A stretch of 37,754 bases of DNA from CAYXDO01 sp964463485. GTDB taxonomy: Bacteria > Myxococcota > Kuafuiibacteriia > Kuafuiibacteriales > Kuafuiibacteriaceae. Positions 22,752 through 34,092 of the stretch are shown here, one piece after another. The position numbers were made by a program, and so were the translations under genes. Under the pieces are notes generated by a model. It had not been told where the DNA came from, did no database searches, and worked only from the letters and a program-made list of their open reading frames with translations. Each line of letters starts with the position of its first letter. Position 1 is the stretch's first letter. The stretch is from assembly GCA_964463485.1 (NCBI GenBank), contig CAYXDO010000103.1, positions 1 to 37,754 of the forward strand. The letters are read 5' to 3'.

Positions 22752-24221
22752 GTGATTGACCTGGTTTTCGACGCGACTCTCGACCGAGTGCTCAGCACGT
22801 CCGACACGCTGTTGTTGGTGGCCCGCGAGAAAGCTCTCGCGGACTTGCCCACGGCGATTCCGGGCGTGATCCGCAAGCTCGCGACGGAGCTCGCTTCGGA
22901 AGCCAAACCGGGTGATCTAGGAGCGACGGCGTCGACGCTGGTCGACGCAGAGAAAAAATCGAAGCGCCGGCTTCGAAGGCTCGTCGTCGGCGCGCTCCCC
23001 GATCGCGTGTCGCGGCATGGGTCACCGGCGCGTGCGCCCATGGTGGAGAAGGTGGTGGGGGCCGCTGGGTTCGCTGCGAAGCGCGGTCCTCACGGGATCG
23101 TGGTGGTGCTCGAAGAGTCGGGCCATCTGTACGCTGCGCTCGCGGCGATCGTACGCGCGTTTCCCAAGTTCTCGAAGAAGAGCAACGGTGAGCTGGCCGA
23201 CGCCAACGTGTCCGTCACCGCGATCCTCGAAAACGGTGAGGTCGTGGAGGTGAATGAGCACACAGTCCGAGTGCTCGAGACGACTCGACGGATCTCGGAG
23301 CTCGTGGACACACCGCCAGCCGAGCTGCATCCCGCGGCCTTCGCGGAGGCGGCCAAGGTCATGCTCGGTGATCGCGTCGAGATCCACGAGATCGTCGGCG
23401 AGGCCTTGCTGACGGAGGGTCTCGGCGGAATTCACGCGGTCGGAAGGGCCGCGGTGGTGGCTCCGAGGATGCTCGTGGCGCGATACCGACCGGCCAAGCC
23501 GAAGGGCGCGGAGGTCGCGTTGGTCGGCAAGGGAATCACTTTCGACACCGGTGGGCTCCACCTCAAGGCGCGCGGCAACATGGAGACGATGAAGTGCGAC
23601 ATGGGTGGCGCGGGTGCGGTGCTCGGCGCGTTTCACGTGCTCGTGTCCGAGGAGATCAGGCGGCCGCTCTCGCTCGTGTTGTGTATGGCCGAAAACGCGA
23701 TCGGCCCGACCGCTTACAAACCCGACGACATCTTGGTGATGCACTCGAAGAAGACCGTCGAGGTCAACAACACCGACGCGGAGGGTCGACTGCTGCTGGC
23801 GGACGGAGTCAGCTACGCGGCGCGGGTCCTCGGCGCCAAGGTCGTAATCGATGCGGCTACACTCACCGGCGCGCAGCTGTATGCGACGGGCTCGAGCCAC
23901 GCGGCCATCGTGAGCAACTCTGGCAAGCTGGAGCGCCTCCTGGTGGATGCAGGCTATGCGACGGGCGATCTCGCCCACCCGTTGTTGTTCGCGCCTGAGT
24001 TCATGAAGGGTGAGTTCAAGAGTCCGGTGGCGGACATGCGCAACTCGGTCAAGAATCGCATGGGGCCGCAGACCAGCGCGGCCGCGCAGTTCATCTTCAA
24101 CCACATCGAAGATCTCGAGGTGACTTGGGGACACGTCGATCTGGCCGGGCCGGCGTTTCGCAACGATCGAGCGACCGGCTTTGGAGTCGCGCTGATCGCG
24201 GAGGCCGTTCGTCGAGCTTGA
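22752..24221 (+). CDS. pepA: M17 leucyl aminopeptidase
   Basis: This encodes 489 residues, the normal size of a cytosolic hexameric leucine aminopeptidase. The C-terminal catalytic domain is intact: the KGITFDTGGL metal site, METMKCDMGGAGAVLGAF, the NTDAEGRLLLADG signature (two metals, catalytic Arg) and DAATLTGAQLYATG. The N-terminal domain (about 170 residues) is divergent, as is usual. It removes N-terminal residues from peptides with two divalent metals. The start is GTG at 22752, with no close ribosome-binding site. Its stop touches the stop of hslO, which runs convergently. In some bacteria PepA also binds DNA; nothing here shows that. Confidence 0.93.
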   Translation: MIDLVFDATLDRVLSTSDTLLLVAREKALADLPTAIPGVIRKLATELASEAKPGDLGATASTLVDAEKKSKRRLRRLVVGALPDRVSRHGSPARAPMVEKVVGAAGFAAKRGPHGIVVVLEESGHLYAALAAIVRAFPKFSKKSNGELADANVSVTAILENGEVVEVNEHTVRVLETTRRISELVDTPPAELHPAAFAEAAKVMLGDRVEIHEIVGEALLTEGLGGIHAVGRAAVVAPRMLVARYRPAKPKGAEVALVGKGITFDTGGLHLKARGNMETMKCDMGGAGAVLGAFHVLVSEEIRRPLSLVLCMAENAIGPTAYKPDDILVMHSKKTVEVNNTDAEGRLLLADGVSYAARVLGAKVVIDAATLTGAQLYATGSSHAAIVSNSGKLERLLVDAGYATGDLAHPLLFAPEFMKGEFKSPVADMRNSVKNRMGPQTSAAAQFIFNHIEDLEVTWGHVDLAGPAFRNDRATGFGVALIAEAVRRA

Positions 24222-24229
24222 TCAGCTCG
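24213..24229. terminator. Bidirectional hairpin at the convergent pepA/hslO stops
   Basis: CGAGCT and AGCTCG form a perfect six-base stem around TGATC. The loop contains the pepA stop (TGA, 24219-24221) and the hslO stop begins at the next base (24222-24224 on the other strand). There is no U-run, so intrinsic termination is uncertain. Confidence 0.4.
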
Positions 24230-25070
24230 GTTCGAGGAGCGCCCTGAGTCGCTCCGGCGAGACTCGATACTCACGGCCGCAATATTCGCACGTCATCTCG
24301 AGCACCGCGGCGCTCCGGATGGCGTCTTCGAGCTCGGCACGGCCGAGAGTGGAGAGGGCGGCGAACACTCGGGCCTCGTCGCAAACACACCCGAACGAAA
24401 CCGGGGACTCTTCGAGCTTCGTGAACTCCATTCCGTACAAGAGCTCATCGATGAGCGCTTCAGGGGCGCCCTGCGTCCGCTCGAGCAGCACCCGCGTGTC
24501 GGCCAACTGCTCGAGGCGCTCCGTCATGATCATCAACATCGGTCGGCTCGCCTCGGGGAGCGCCTGGACGGCGTAACCGCCGGCGAGGCGAACGCGGTCG
24601 CGTTCCACGATGGCGCCGAGGCCGATGGTGATCGCGGAGCGCTGGGCCGCAGAGAGGTAGGCGGTGAGCCCTCCGGAGATCGCTCGATCGAGCGGAACGA
24701 TGCCTTCGTGGAACTGACCCGAGCCGAGGCCGCGAATCATACGCATGTGGGCGCCGTCCGAGAGATCGACCTCAGCGTGTCCGGCGAGAGTGACGAGGCC
24801 GCGAGTTTGGCCGCCGGGGAGACTGTCGGCGACGAGCGTCCCCGCTCCTCGTGCACCGTTGACGATGATTTGCACGCGCTGGTGGGGCGCCATGACTTCG
24901 CGGAACACCGTGGCGCCGGTCAGCAGATCGGCGAAGCTCGAGAGGGTCGTTCCACGAGCGTTTTGGGCCAGAGCGGCCTCATTGACCAGGTTGGTGGTCC
25001 TCGCCGCTATGACCCTGAAGGCCCCGTCGTTGGTCATGACGCGAACGACGTGATCGGGACTCGAGCTCAT
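24222..25070 (-). CDS. hslO: Redox-regulated chaperone Hsp33
   Basis: This encodes 282 residues. The N-terminal folding domain (ALAQNARGTTLSSFADLLTG, LGSGQFHEGIVPLDRAISGG) is typical of Hsp33. The C-terminal zinc switch has its four cysteines as SFGCVCDEARV and MTCEYCGREY (CxC and CxxC). On oxidation the zinc is lost and the protein becomes a holdase for unfolding cytosolic proteins. I place the start at the ATG at 25070; the frame stays open to 25139 only because it runs into an inserted MITE-like element. Its 3' end abuts pepA. It may share a promoter zone with nothing else, since the element separates it from the PilZ gene. Confidence 0.92.
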   Translation of the reverse strand: MSSSPDHVVRVMTNDGAFRVIAARTTNLVNEAALAQNARGTTLSSFADLLTGATVFREVMAPHQRVQIIVNGARGAGTLVADSLPGGQTRGLVTLAGHAEVDLSDGAHMRMIRGLGSGQFHEGIVPLDRAISGGLTAYLSAAQRSAITIGLGAIVERDRVRLAGGYAVQALPEASRPMLMIMTERLEQLADTRVLLERTQGAPEALIDELLYGMEFTKLEESPVSFGCVCDEARVFAALSTLGRAELEDAIRSAAVLEMTCEYCGREYRVSPERLRALLEPS

Positions 25071-25108
25071 GACCTCACGGTAGCGCAAATCTGGGCCGGT
25101 CGGCCTTA

Positions 25109-25260
25109 GGTGGTCGCTGAAAAAGGCTCCGAAACTCATGCCGTGCCCGTGCCCGTGCCCGCGCCCGTGCCCGATTCAACGGTAAGCGATGGAATTTGCT
25201 TATCCATGCCGATCAGGTGCGGCGCCGCCGCCGACAAGATCGACTTTCTCAGCGACCTGT
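25109..25260 (-). mobile_element. MITE-like element, copy B (inverted)
   Basis: This 152-bp element is flanked by TA at 25107-25108 and 25261-25262. The ends are TGGTCGCTGAAAAAG and CTTTCTCAGCGACCTG, about 15 bases of inverted repeat with two mismatches. On the minus strand it aligns with copy A through ATGGATAAGCAAATTC, a longer GGGCAC tract (about five units, one variant) and GCATGAGTTTCGGAGCC. It lies between the hslO start and the PilZ stop, and the right-hand TA is part of the PilZ stop codon. Confidence 0.83.
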
Positions 25261-26558
25261 TAGATGCGTCGAGCTGTCCAGTAACCCTTCCGACAGCGTT
25301 CGCAGGGCGCCGTCAACACGGCGCGACCTTCATGGGCGATGACCTCCAGCGCATCGGCGACCGCGCGAGCGGCTTCGCTGTAGTGCACTCGCTCTCCGGC
25401 GGGACTCTTCGGAGCCAAAGTGAGATCGGCGACTTCGAACGCGAATTGAAGCGGGATTTTTTTGGAAATGGCACTCTCCCCGAGGCGCGCGAGGATCTGC
25501 TCGCGTTCGAGCTTCGGCTTGAGGCGCAGGACGGAGACGAGCGTCTGTTCTTTGGGTGACCAATAGGGGACCCAGCGACCGAGATCTCCGAGCTGTCCGT
25601 CCGCGTCTCCGAGGCGAACGGTAGAGTCGAGCTCGCACGCGCTGCAGGTCACTCGCGTCTCGAACCAGCCATCGCGGATCGGGGCGGGGAGCTCGGTGTG
25701 AGCCTCGGTCGTGGCGTCGATGGGCGTCAGATCGATCGTCGCTTCGTTGGCGAGGTTCAGCCCGAGGTCGACGATGTTGTGATCGGAGACGGCGCCCCAG
25801 TCGAACTGATCCGAGACCGGCGGCGCGTCTTCGACGATGGGAGGAGCGGACGGAGGCGTCGCCGCGGCCTCTTCGTCGATGTCGAAGCTGGGCTCCTCGT
25901 ACGGCCGGATCTGATCGTGCGAGTCACCGAGCTCGACGAAGCGCGAAAAACGGGCCCAGTCGTCGTCGGTGATGGGTTCGAGGCGGATCTCCATTCCGCG
26001 CGGGGTTCGGTTGTGAGTTCGCAATACGGAGCCGAAGAGCGTCATCTCGGCTTCCGTGACCGGATGGATCAGCACGACGGCGACGAGTGTCTTGGCCGGG
26101 CGAAGGACGGGCGTTTGCAGGTACACGACGCCGCTCGGGAGGACTCTCACCTGAAAGTCGACGAGCTTCTCGAAGCTCGGGAAGCGCAGCAGGAAGCTCG
26201 GGAGGTCTGCGGTGCGTGGCGCGGGCAGCTCGTGCGGATCGCCGCCGGAGAGGCGGAAAATGAAGCGCTCCCAGCGGTCTTTGGCGGCGAGGGAGAGGGC
26301 GAAGAGCTGCAACCCGACGCCGGGCATTCCGTCGCGCACCGCGCGGGTCACGAAGGTCGTGGCATGGACGACGGAGCCCGGGATGTGGATCGAAGCTTGG
26401 AGAAGTTGCCGTTCTCTGGGCGGTTCCGAGGTCTCGACGAACAGCCCGTGGCGTGACACGTCCTTGGCGACGACCCGACGAGACCAACCGGGGTACTCGA
26501 GGTCTACATCGAGACGCGTGATGTGACGGCGACTGCGGCGCTTGTCCTCCGACGTCAT
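25260..26558 (-). CDS. PilZ protein with C-terminal Cys pairs
   Basis: This encodes 432 residues. The N-terminal PilZ domain has the c-di-GMP-binding RRSRRH (RxxxR) and DVSRHGLFVET (D/NxSxxG) motifs, so ligand binding is likely. A second beta-barrel segment (about residues 120-225, FLLRFPSFEKLVDFQVRV, LPSGVVYLQTP) looks like a degenerate second PilZ domain without those motifs. After an acidic Pro-rich linker, the C-terminal part has CSAC and CERC pairs about 100 residues apart, perhaps one zinc ribbon. I place the start at the ATG at 26558. Its TAA stop uses the TA of an inserted element. It is divergent from the secreted TPR-like gene; the output of the signal is unknown. Confidence 0.82.
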   Translation of the reverse strand: MTSEDKRRSRRHITRLDVDLEYPGWSRRVVAKDVSRHGLFVETSEPPRERQLLQASIHIPGSVVHATTFVTRAVRDGMPGVGLQLFALSLAAKDRWERFIFRLSGGDPHELPAPRTADLPSFLLRFPSFEKLVDFQVRVLPSGVVYLQTPVLRPAKTLVAVVLIHPVTEAEMTLFGSVLRTHNRTPRGMEIRLEPITDDDWARFSRFVELGDSHDQIRPYEEPSFDIDEEAAATPPSAPPIVEDAPPVSDQFDWGAVSDHNIVDLGLNLANEATIDLTPIDATTEAHTELPAPIRDGWFETRVTCSACELDSTVRLGDADGQLGDLGRWVPYWSPKEQTLVSVLRLKPKLEREQILARLGESAISKKIPLQFAFEVADLTLAPKSPAGERVHYSEAARAVADALEVIAHEGRAVLTAPCERCRKGYWTARRI

Positions 26559-26624
26559 ACCCAGCGAATCTTGGACACGGCTGGCCTTTCCCATCAACCT
26601 GGGAGTAGGCATGGCCGGCTCGAT

Positions 26625-27647
26625 ATGACGTTGCTCGCGCTCCTCCTGATTCTCTCCGAACCCGTGGGGGCCGCGGCGACCGACGCATCCGCGTCCCGAA
26701 CGCTCCCGTGGTTCGACCGGGAGGGCTGCAAAGCGGCGGCGGCGGCCGTGTTGGCCGCCGATTTCGAGCTCGCGGACCGAAGGCTCTCGGAGATCGAGAA
26801 GAGCGCGGACCCAGACGACGGCGCCTGTGGGGTTTGGGTGCGCTTGGTCGCTTCCGAGCTCAGGCTAGCGATCTTGGGTCGCACACCAGAGGCGCTCGAC
26901 GAGCGCCGTCGCCGGCTGACGCGGCTCTTTCAGTTTGCGCGAGCCCACGGATCCCGCGGGCAACGGTTCGGGGACCTCGAGATCGAAGCGCGAACACGCA
27001 GAGTCCGGGTGCTGATGGACGACGGTGACCGCACGGGCGCGTTGGCCGAAGCTCGACGCACTCGAACGATGCTCGCCGAACGCACCGGTGAGCCGACGCC
27101 GACGCTCCACTTCACCAAAGGCGTCATCAACCTCGCGATCGCCTACGAGTCGTGGGCCATGCGCACGTTGCTCGGCATGGCTGGGCTCGAAGGAGACGCG
27201 GAGCTCGGCAAAGCCAACGTGCTCAAGCTCGTCGACGGAGAGAACGTCTACAAATACGAAGGCACGTACGTCGCGCATCACTTCGCCTTCAGCGAGCCCA
27301 AGGGTGTGCTCGGAGCGCCCGTGCGCTACGCCGCTTCGTTGGCGCAGGCGTTTCCGACCAACCCGCAGCTCGCCGGAGACTACGCCGAGGACCTGCTGGC
27401 AGAGGGCCGTTTCAAGGAAGCGCTCGCCGTGCTCGAACCGCTGTCGGACGCGATCAAACGATCCAGCACGGCGTGGGGCTCGCGGTCGCGGGCTCGCGTC
27501 TTAGGGCTGCATGCAAAAGCGATGATCGCCGCGGGAGACTCGGACAAGGCCAAAGACTTGTTCGTGCGCGCGCGAGCAGAAGGAGACGTCGGCCTTCAGG
27601 ACTTGCTCGCGGAGATCGAGAAAAAGCTCACCGAGAAAAAGCTCTAG
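26625..27647 (+). CDS. Secreted TPR-like helical protein
   Basis: This encodes 340 residues. A signal peptide (MTLLALLLILSEPVGAAA) is followed by helix pairs typical of TPR-like folds: CKAAAAAVLAADFELADRRL, RTGALAEARRTRTMLAERTG, YAEDLLAEGRFKEALAVLEP, and ARVLGLHAKAMIAAGDSDKA. It probably acts as a periplasmic scaffold; no catalytic residues are evident. I chose the ATG at 26625, which begins the signal sequence, over the earlier in-frame ATG that overlaps the divergent PilZ gene. Its stop is five bases from the convergent dehydrogenase stop. Confidence 0.75.
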   Translation: MTLLALLLILSEPVGAAATDASASRTLPWFDREGCKAAAAAVLAADFELADRRLSEIEKSADPDDGACGVWVRLVASELRLAILGRTPEALDERRRRLTRLFQFARAHGSRGQRFGDLEIEARTRRVRVLMDDGDRTGALAEARRTRTMLAERTGEPTPTLHFTKGVINLAIAYESWAMRTLLGMAGLEGDAELGKANVLKLVDGENVYKYEGTYVAHHFAFSEPKGVLGAPVRYAASLAQAFPTNPQLAGDYAEDLLAEGRFKEALAVLEPLSDAIKRSSTAWGSRSRARVLGLHAKAMIAAGDSDKAKDLFVRARAEGDVGLQDLLAEIEKKLTEKKL

Positions 27648-27656
27648 CCTCGCTAG
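27644..27656. terminator. Short palindrome at convergent stops
   Basis: CTAGC and GCTAG flank CTC. The palindrome carries the TAG stop of the TPR-like gene on one strand and the TAG stop of the dehydrogenase gene on the other. The stem is only five bases and no U-run follows, so it is a weak terminator candidate. Confidence 0.3.
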
Positions 27657-28732
27657 GTCGGGCCGCTGAAGAGGCGACCCAGCTTTTTCAAGGTCGATTG
27701 AATCGGTCCGTCGTCGTTCACGCGCTTTCGGCGGGTTCGCTTGCGCTTCAAGAGGTGCGTGTAGACGTCGTCACGCGCGAGCATGTTCGAGAGCGGCTCC
27801 CCCGCCGAGTATCGACGGACGTTCTCGAGGAGAATGTCGACCACTCGCTCGTCCTGATCGTCGACACGCGGCGTGAAGTGAGGCGTGATCATCGTTCGCG
27901 GGGCGCTCCAGAGAGGACTGTCTGGATCGAGCGGCTCTTTGAGAAACGAGTCGAGACCGGCGCCCGCGATCTGACCTCGTGCGAGCGCGCCGACGAGCGC
28001 GTTCTCGTCGACGAGCGCTCCGCGAGCCACGTTGATGAGGAACGCGCTCCGCTTCATCGATCCGAGCTCCTTGGCGCCGATCAACCCATGGGACTCGTCG
28101 TTCAAGGAAGCTGCGAGGACGACGAAGTCGACCCGCGGCAACAGCTCGAGGAGGTCCGAGCCTCGGTCGCGTGACAGCACCTCGTCGACCCCCGGAGGTA
28201 CCGGCAAGTCTTTGCGGCGGTAGGCGATGACGTGCATCTCGAAGGCCTTCGCGCGCGTCGCGAGGGCCCGACCGGTGTGCCCGAGGCCGACGATCCCGAC
28301 CGTACGCCCGACGAGCGGCCGAAGCAGCTCGCCATCTCGCAGCGAGAACCGACGCCTGCGCTGGGCGCGATGACTGCCGTACACGTCGAAGGCCAGACCG
28401 AGCATGAAGAGCATCGCGTGCTCGGCGAGCGCGGAGGCCGCTCGCCCTTGGGAACCAGTGACGATCAAGCCGCGGTCGAACACTTCGGGGCGGGCCGATC
28501 CTTCGAGGCTGGCGTGATCGGAGTGAACCCACTCGAGCTCGGGCCGCGCGAGCAGCACCTCATCCACGTCCGACCGAACGAAGGCGGCCTGGGCGCCCGA
28601 CAAGGTCGCACCTAGCTCCGCGGGGGCCACCCAGGTCAGCTCGATGGGCGCGATCGAGCTCGTCAATCGAGCGCGGGCGTTCGCGTCCAAATGGAGCGTG
28701 GACACGATGCGACGAAGAGGTGCTCTCGTCAC
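27653..28732 (-). CDS. D-2-hydroxyacid dehydrogenase family protein
   Basis: This encodes 359 residues. The NAD-binding Rossmann motif is GRTVGIVGLGHTGRALA (GxGxxG). The substrate domain contributes NVARGALVDENALVGAL (catalytic Arg in NVARG), and the catalytic His is in MITPHFTP. The family reduces 2-keto acids or oxidises 2-hydroxy acids (as in D-lactate, glycerate or phosphoglycerate dehydrogenases); the exact substrate cannot be read from this. A basic C-terminal tail (LLKRKRTRRKRVN) is unusual. The start lies three bases after the stop of the upstream lipoprotein gene, so it may be translated from the same message. Confidence 0.87.
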   Translation of the reverse strand: MTRAPLRRIVSTLHLDANARARLTSSIAPIELTWVAPAELGATLSGAQAAFVRSDVDEVLLARPELEWVHSDHASLEGSARPEVFDRGLIVTGSQGRAASALAEHAMLFMLGLAFDVYGSHRAQRRRRFSLRDGELLRPLVGRTVGIVGLGHTGRALATRAKAFEMHVIAYRRKDLPVPPGVDEVLSRDRGSDLLELLPRVDFVVLAASLNDESHGLIGAKELGSMKRSAFLINVARGALVDENALVGALARGQIAGAGLDSFLKEPLDPDSPLWSAPRTMITPHFTPRVDDQDERVVDILLENVRRYSAGEPLSNMLARDDVYTHLLKRKRTRRKRVNDDGPIQSTLKKLGRLFSGPT

Positions 28733-28735
28733 GAG

Positions 28736-31246
28736 TCAGCGTGTGGCGCGGCTCGCGGCTTCTGTGATGATCACCGGGCTACCGCCCGTCGCGAGATCGA
28801 CGACCTGGCAAGAGTCGCCGGTCACGGTCACGTCGGCCACTTTCCAGAACTGATCGGTTTGCAGGGTGACGGGTCCAAATCGCTGACGCAACGTGTCGTG
28901 GCAGTAGACGTTCACGTAGACGTCGGCGGGCCCATACCCGTGATCGCTCCAGTAGTGGACGCCGATTCGGTAGGCCGTGTTGCGCGGCGGGGTGCGGACG
29001 TTGATGTTCTCGGGCCCGCGTCCGTTGGTGTCGTCGACGTCGAGCCGCGGGTTGTCGAGGATCGACTGCGGGTCGTCCCAGTTCGGCGTTCGATTCCCGA
29101 AGTAACAGTCGTACAAGTCATCCCACCACCTAGGCGAGCGCGGGTGGATCATGTGCAGATCCACGTCGCTCGAGTGAAGATCTTCTGGGATCGATGGATT
29201 CCACAACATCTCGATTCGGAGCTCGTCGAGGCTTCGGGCCGAGAGCCGAGTTTCACAAGAGGTCGCTTCGTAGTCGTCATCGATCTCGGTGTAACGAAGC
29301 ACGTAGTCGCCTGACAGCAGGGTGTGGATGGAGGTGTTGGGGCTGTTGGGCGGGACGGGCACGGCGTCCGAACCGAACGGCGCAGACTCCACGGTCCACG
29401 TCCTTCTAAGGATCGCGCTCGTGCTCGTGAAGGTCGCGTTCAGGTTGGTGGTCGAGAGCACGTCGACGATCTGATCGGCCGGACAAGTCAAGACGGGCGG
29501 GCTCGTGCAAACGTCTTCGTCCGTCAGCCCGTCACGATCGTTGTCGACTCCGTCAGGGCAGTCGCGAATCGGTGGGCACTCGAAAGCAGATTCCGCGGGC
29601 CGACAGGTCCCGAGGTCGCACGTGAAGCTCGTGTCGTTGGGGTCGCACGGTTGGCCGGGGGACACTCGACCGCGAAGCGAGAAGGTGAACGGTCCCTTGT
29701 CGTTCGGTGTCGCGCCGTCGACCACCACGACGACTCGCTGTCCAGCGCGAAGCCTTGGGAGCGTAACGGTTGGTCGGTTGTCGACCAGGCACGTCTGCTG
29801 GGACGCGAGCCCACAGTAGTCGATGTAGATGGCGAGCACGGAGTTGAACGACGCGATGAGGCTGACGTCGAGCTGCTCGAGATCGACGGCGACTACGTAT
29901 TCGACCGCGACATCGTTCGACCCTACCGCGCCGCAATACGTTTCGAAGCTGTTCTGAGCCGTGGTGGTGTCACCGGCGAAGGCCGATCCAGTCATGGGCA
30001 CGGTGTCGTGGCACACGACATGGGTGCCGTCGTCGATCACGACGCCGACCGTGGCCGTCCCGACGTTTCCGAGAACCAGGCCGTCGTCGACGATCGCCGC
30101 GTCGGTGGCAGTGGCGGTGAAGACGACGAGGCCGTTCGGCCGCCCCGTGCTGTCGAACTGGCCTGACAACGGACTGACACCCGACTGGAGGCCGAGGCCG
30201 TGGATCAACGAGATGCCGGACGCATCATCGGCGTGGACCTCGAAGCCGTGCAGGCCCGGAGGCGTAATGAGCGCACCCTGAGTCGGAACGGCCCAGTTGA
30301 CCGAAGGAGGGGTGTTGTCGATCCGCACCACGATCTCGAGCTCTCCGACCGTGCCCACGCGATCGATCGCGCGGATCTTGATGGGCTGCGGGCCGTCCGG
30401 GAGCGCCCGCGTGTCGACCACGTACGAGTAAGGACCGTCTCCATCTGGGATACCGAGGTCGCCGCCCACTTGGACTTCGGTGCGATCGATCCCGGTGACG
30501 TCGTGCGCGTTGAATCGAAGAGTCAGGTGGCCGCCATACGAGCGAGTCGGGTCGGGCTCGGGCGTCAGCTCGATGGCCGGGACGGTCTCGTTGTCGATCG
30601 TGAGGAAAATTCGGTCGAAGCCCGTCTTGCCCGCGAAGTCGGTCGCGAGCGCGCGGATCTCGGTGCGTCCGTCTTCGACGGCGCGCGTGTCCACGAAGAA
30701 ATCGTACGGAGGTCCATAGGCGGTCGCGAAGGCGGGCGTGCCCTCACGACCCAAGATCAAATCGACGTGATCGATGCCGATGTCGTCGGTGACCTCCACT
30801 CGGATCTCGATCACGCCGAAGGCGAAGTAGTCGGAGGGAGGCGCGAGGATCCGAACCGAAGGGCCGTCCACGTCGCCGCACTCGGGCTCGTCGACCCGAC
30901 CATCGCAGTCGTTGTCCTTTCCATCACTGCAAGTCTCGGGGAGGGCGCCTGAGACCGCCGGATCTACGTCGTTGCAGTCGGTTCCCGGAACGCCGACCGG
31001 GGAGAGGGCCCAGCCATCGCCGTCCTTGTCTTGATCGGAGTCTTTGGTGTCGTCTTTGCAGTCGTTGTCAGCGCCGTCGTAGTAGACCTCGAGCTCCGCG
31101 CACACGACACAAACACCCGGGTTCTGCGGGTCCTCTTGGTGGCACCTCTCGCCCTCTTTGCAGGCCGAATCGTCCCAACACGGAACTCCGTCGTCACAAC
31201 CGGAAAACAGGGCGAGAGCGACGAGCGCGCGGCGCCAATTCGACAT
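28736..31246 (-). CDS. Giant MopE-like lipoprotein with Ig-type domains
   Basis: This encodes 836 residues. A lipobox (LALFSGC) follows a short signal. The first 110 residues hold paired Cys and Asp-rich Ca-binding stretches (DQDKDGDGWALSP, DGKDNDCDGRVDEPECG) of the MopE-like type seen in Myxococcota. Three Ig-like domains follow (about residues 125-330; repeated 'T-D-x-x-G-I-D-x-V' starts), then strand-rich regions and a second Asp/Cys motif (DCPDGVDNDRDGLTDEDVC) near residue 580. It is probably a surface lipoprotein binding metal or partner proteins. It is the last of three tandem large lipoproteins and is directly followed by the dehydrogenase gene. Confidence 0.83.
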   Translation of the reverse strand: MSNWRRALVALALFSGCDDGVPCWDDSACKEGERCHQEDPQNPGVCVVCAELEVYYDGADNDCKDDTKDSDQDKDGDGWALSPVGVPGTDCNDVDPAVSGALPETCSDGKDNDCDGRVDEPECGDVDGPSVRILAPPSDYFAFGVIEIRVEVTDDIGIDHVDLILGREGTPAFATAYGPPYDFFVDTRAVEDGRTEIRALATDFAGKTGFDRIFLTIDNETVPAIELTPEPDPTRSYGGHLTLRFNAHDVTGIDRTEVQVGGDLGIPDGDGPYSYVVDTRALPDGPQPIKIRAIDRVGTVGELEIVVRIDNTPPSVNWAVPTQGALITPPGLHGFEVHADDASGISLIHGLGLQSGVSPLSGQFDSTGRPNGLVVFTATATDAAIVDDGLVLGNVGTATVGVVIDDGTHVVCHDTVPMTGSAFAGDTTTAQNSFETYCGAVGSNDVAVEYVVAVDLEQLDVSLIASFNSVLAIYIDYCGLASQQTCLVDNRPTVTLPRLRAGQRVVVVVDGATPNDKGPFTFSLRGRVSPGQPCDPNDTSFTCDLGTCRPAESAFECPPIRDCPDGVDNDRDGLTDEDVCTSPPVLTCPADQIVDVLSTTNLNATFTSTSAILRRTWTVESAPFGSDAVPVPPNSPNTSIHTLLSGDYVLRYTEIDDDYEATSCETRLSARSLDELRIEMLWNPSIPEDLHSSDVDLHMIHPRSPRWWDDLYDCYFGNRTPNWDDPQSILDNPRLDVDDTNGRGPENINVRTPPRNTAYRIGVHYWSDHGYGPADVYVNVYCHDTLRQRFGPVTLQTDQFWKVADVTVTGDSCQVVDLATGGSPVIITEAASRATR

Positions 31247-31316
31247 GCCCGAAGATTCATCGGCGAGGGTGCCGGAGTCAATTCGCGTGAGCGGGGCTGC
31301 CGGCGCGCCGGGCGGG

Positions 31317-34034
<2,718 letters not shown>

Positions 34035-34092
34035 GGGGCGGTAGGCAACCCGGAATCTCCGGGCCGGTCAATCCCGCCGAGCGCGTTCTCGA

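Noticed and set aside
23022..24134. Open frame of 370 codons opposite pepA
   Set aside because: The pepA frame has all catalytic motifs. The opposite frame is His/Arg-rich and has no recognisable fold.
25070..25139. Longer hslO start at 25139
   Set aside because: The extra 23 residues come from the inserted element and intergenic DNA; the Hsp33 N-terminus fits the ATG at 25070.
29324..30166. Plus-strand open frames opposite the large lipoproteins (also 30200-30952 and 32094-33065)
   Set aside because: They are shadows of the lipoprotein genes, rich in Arg and Val with no ribosome-binding site.
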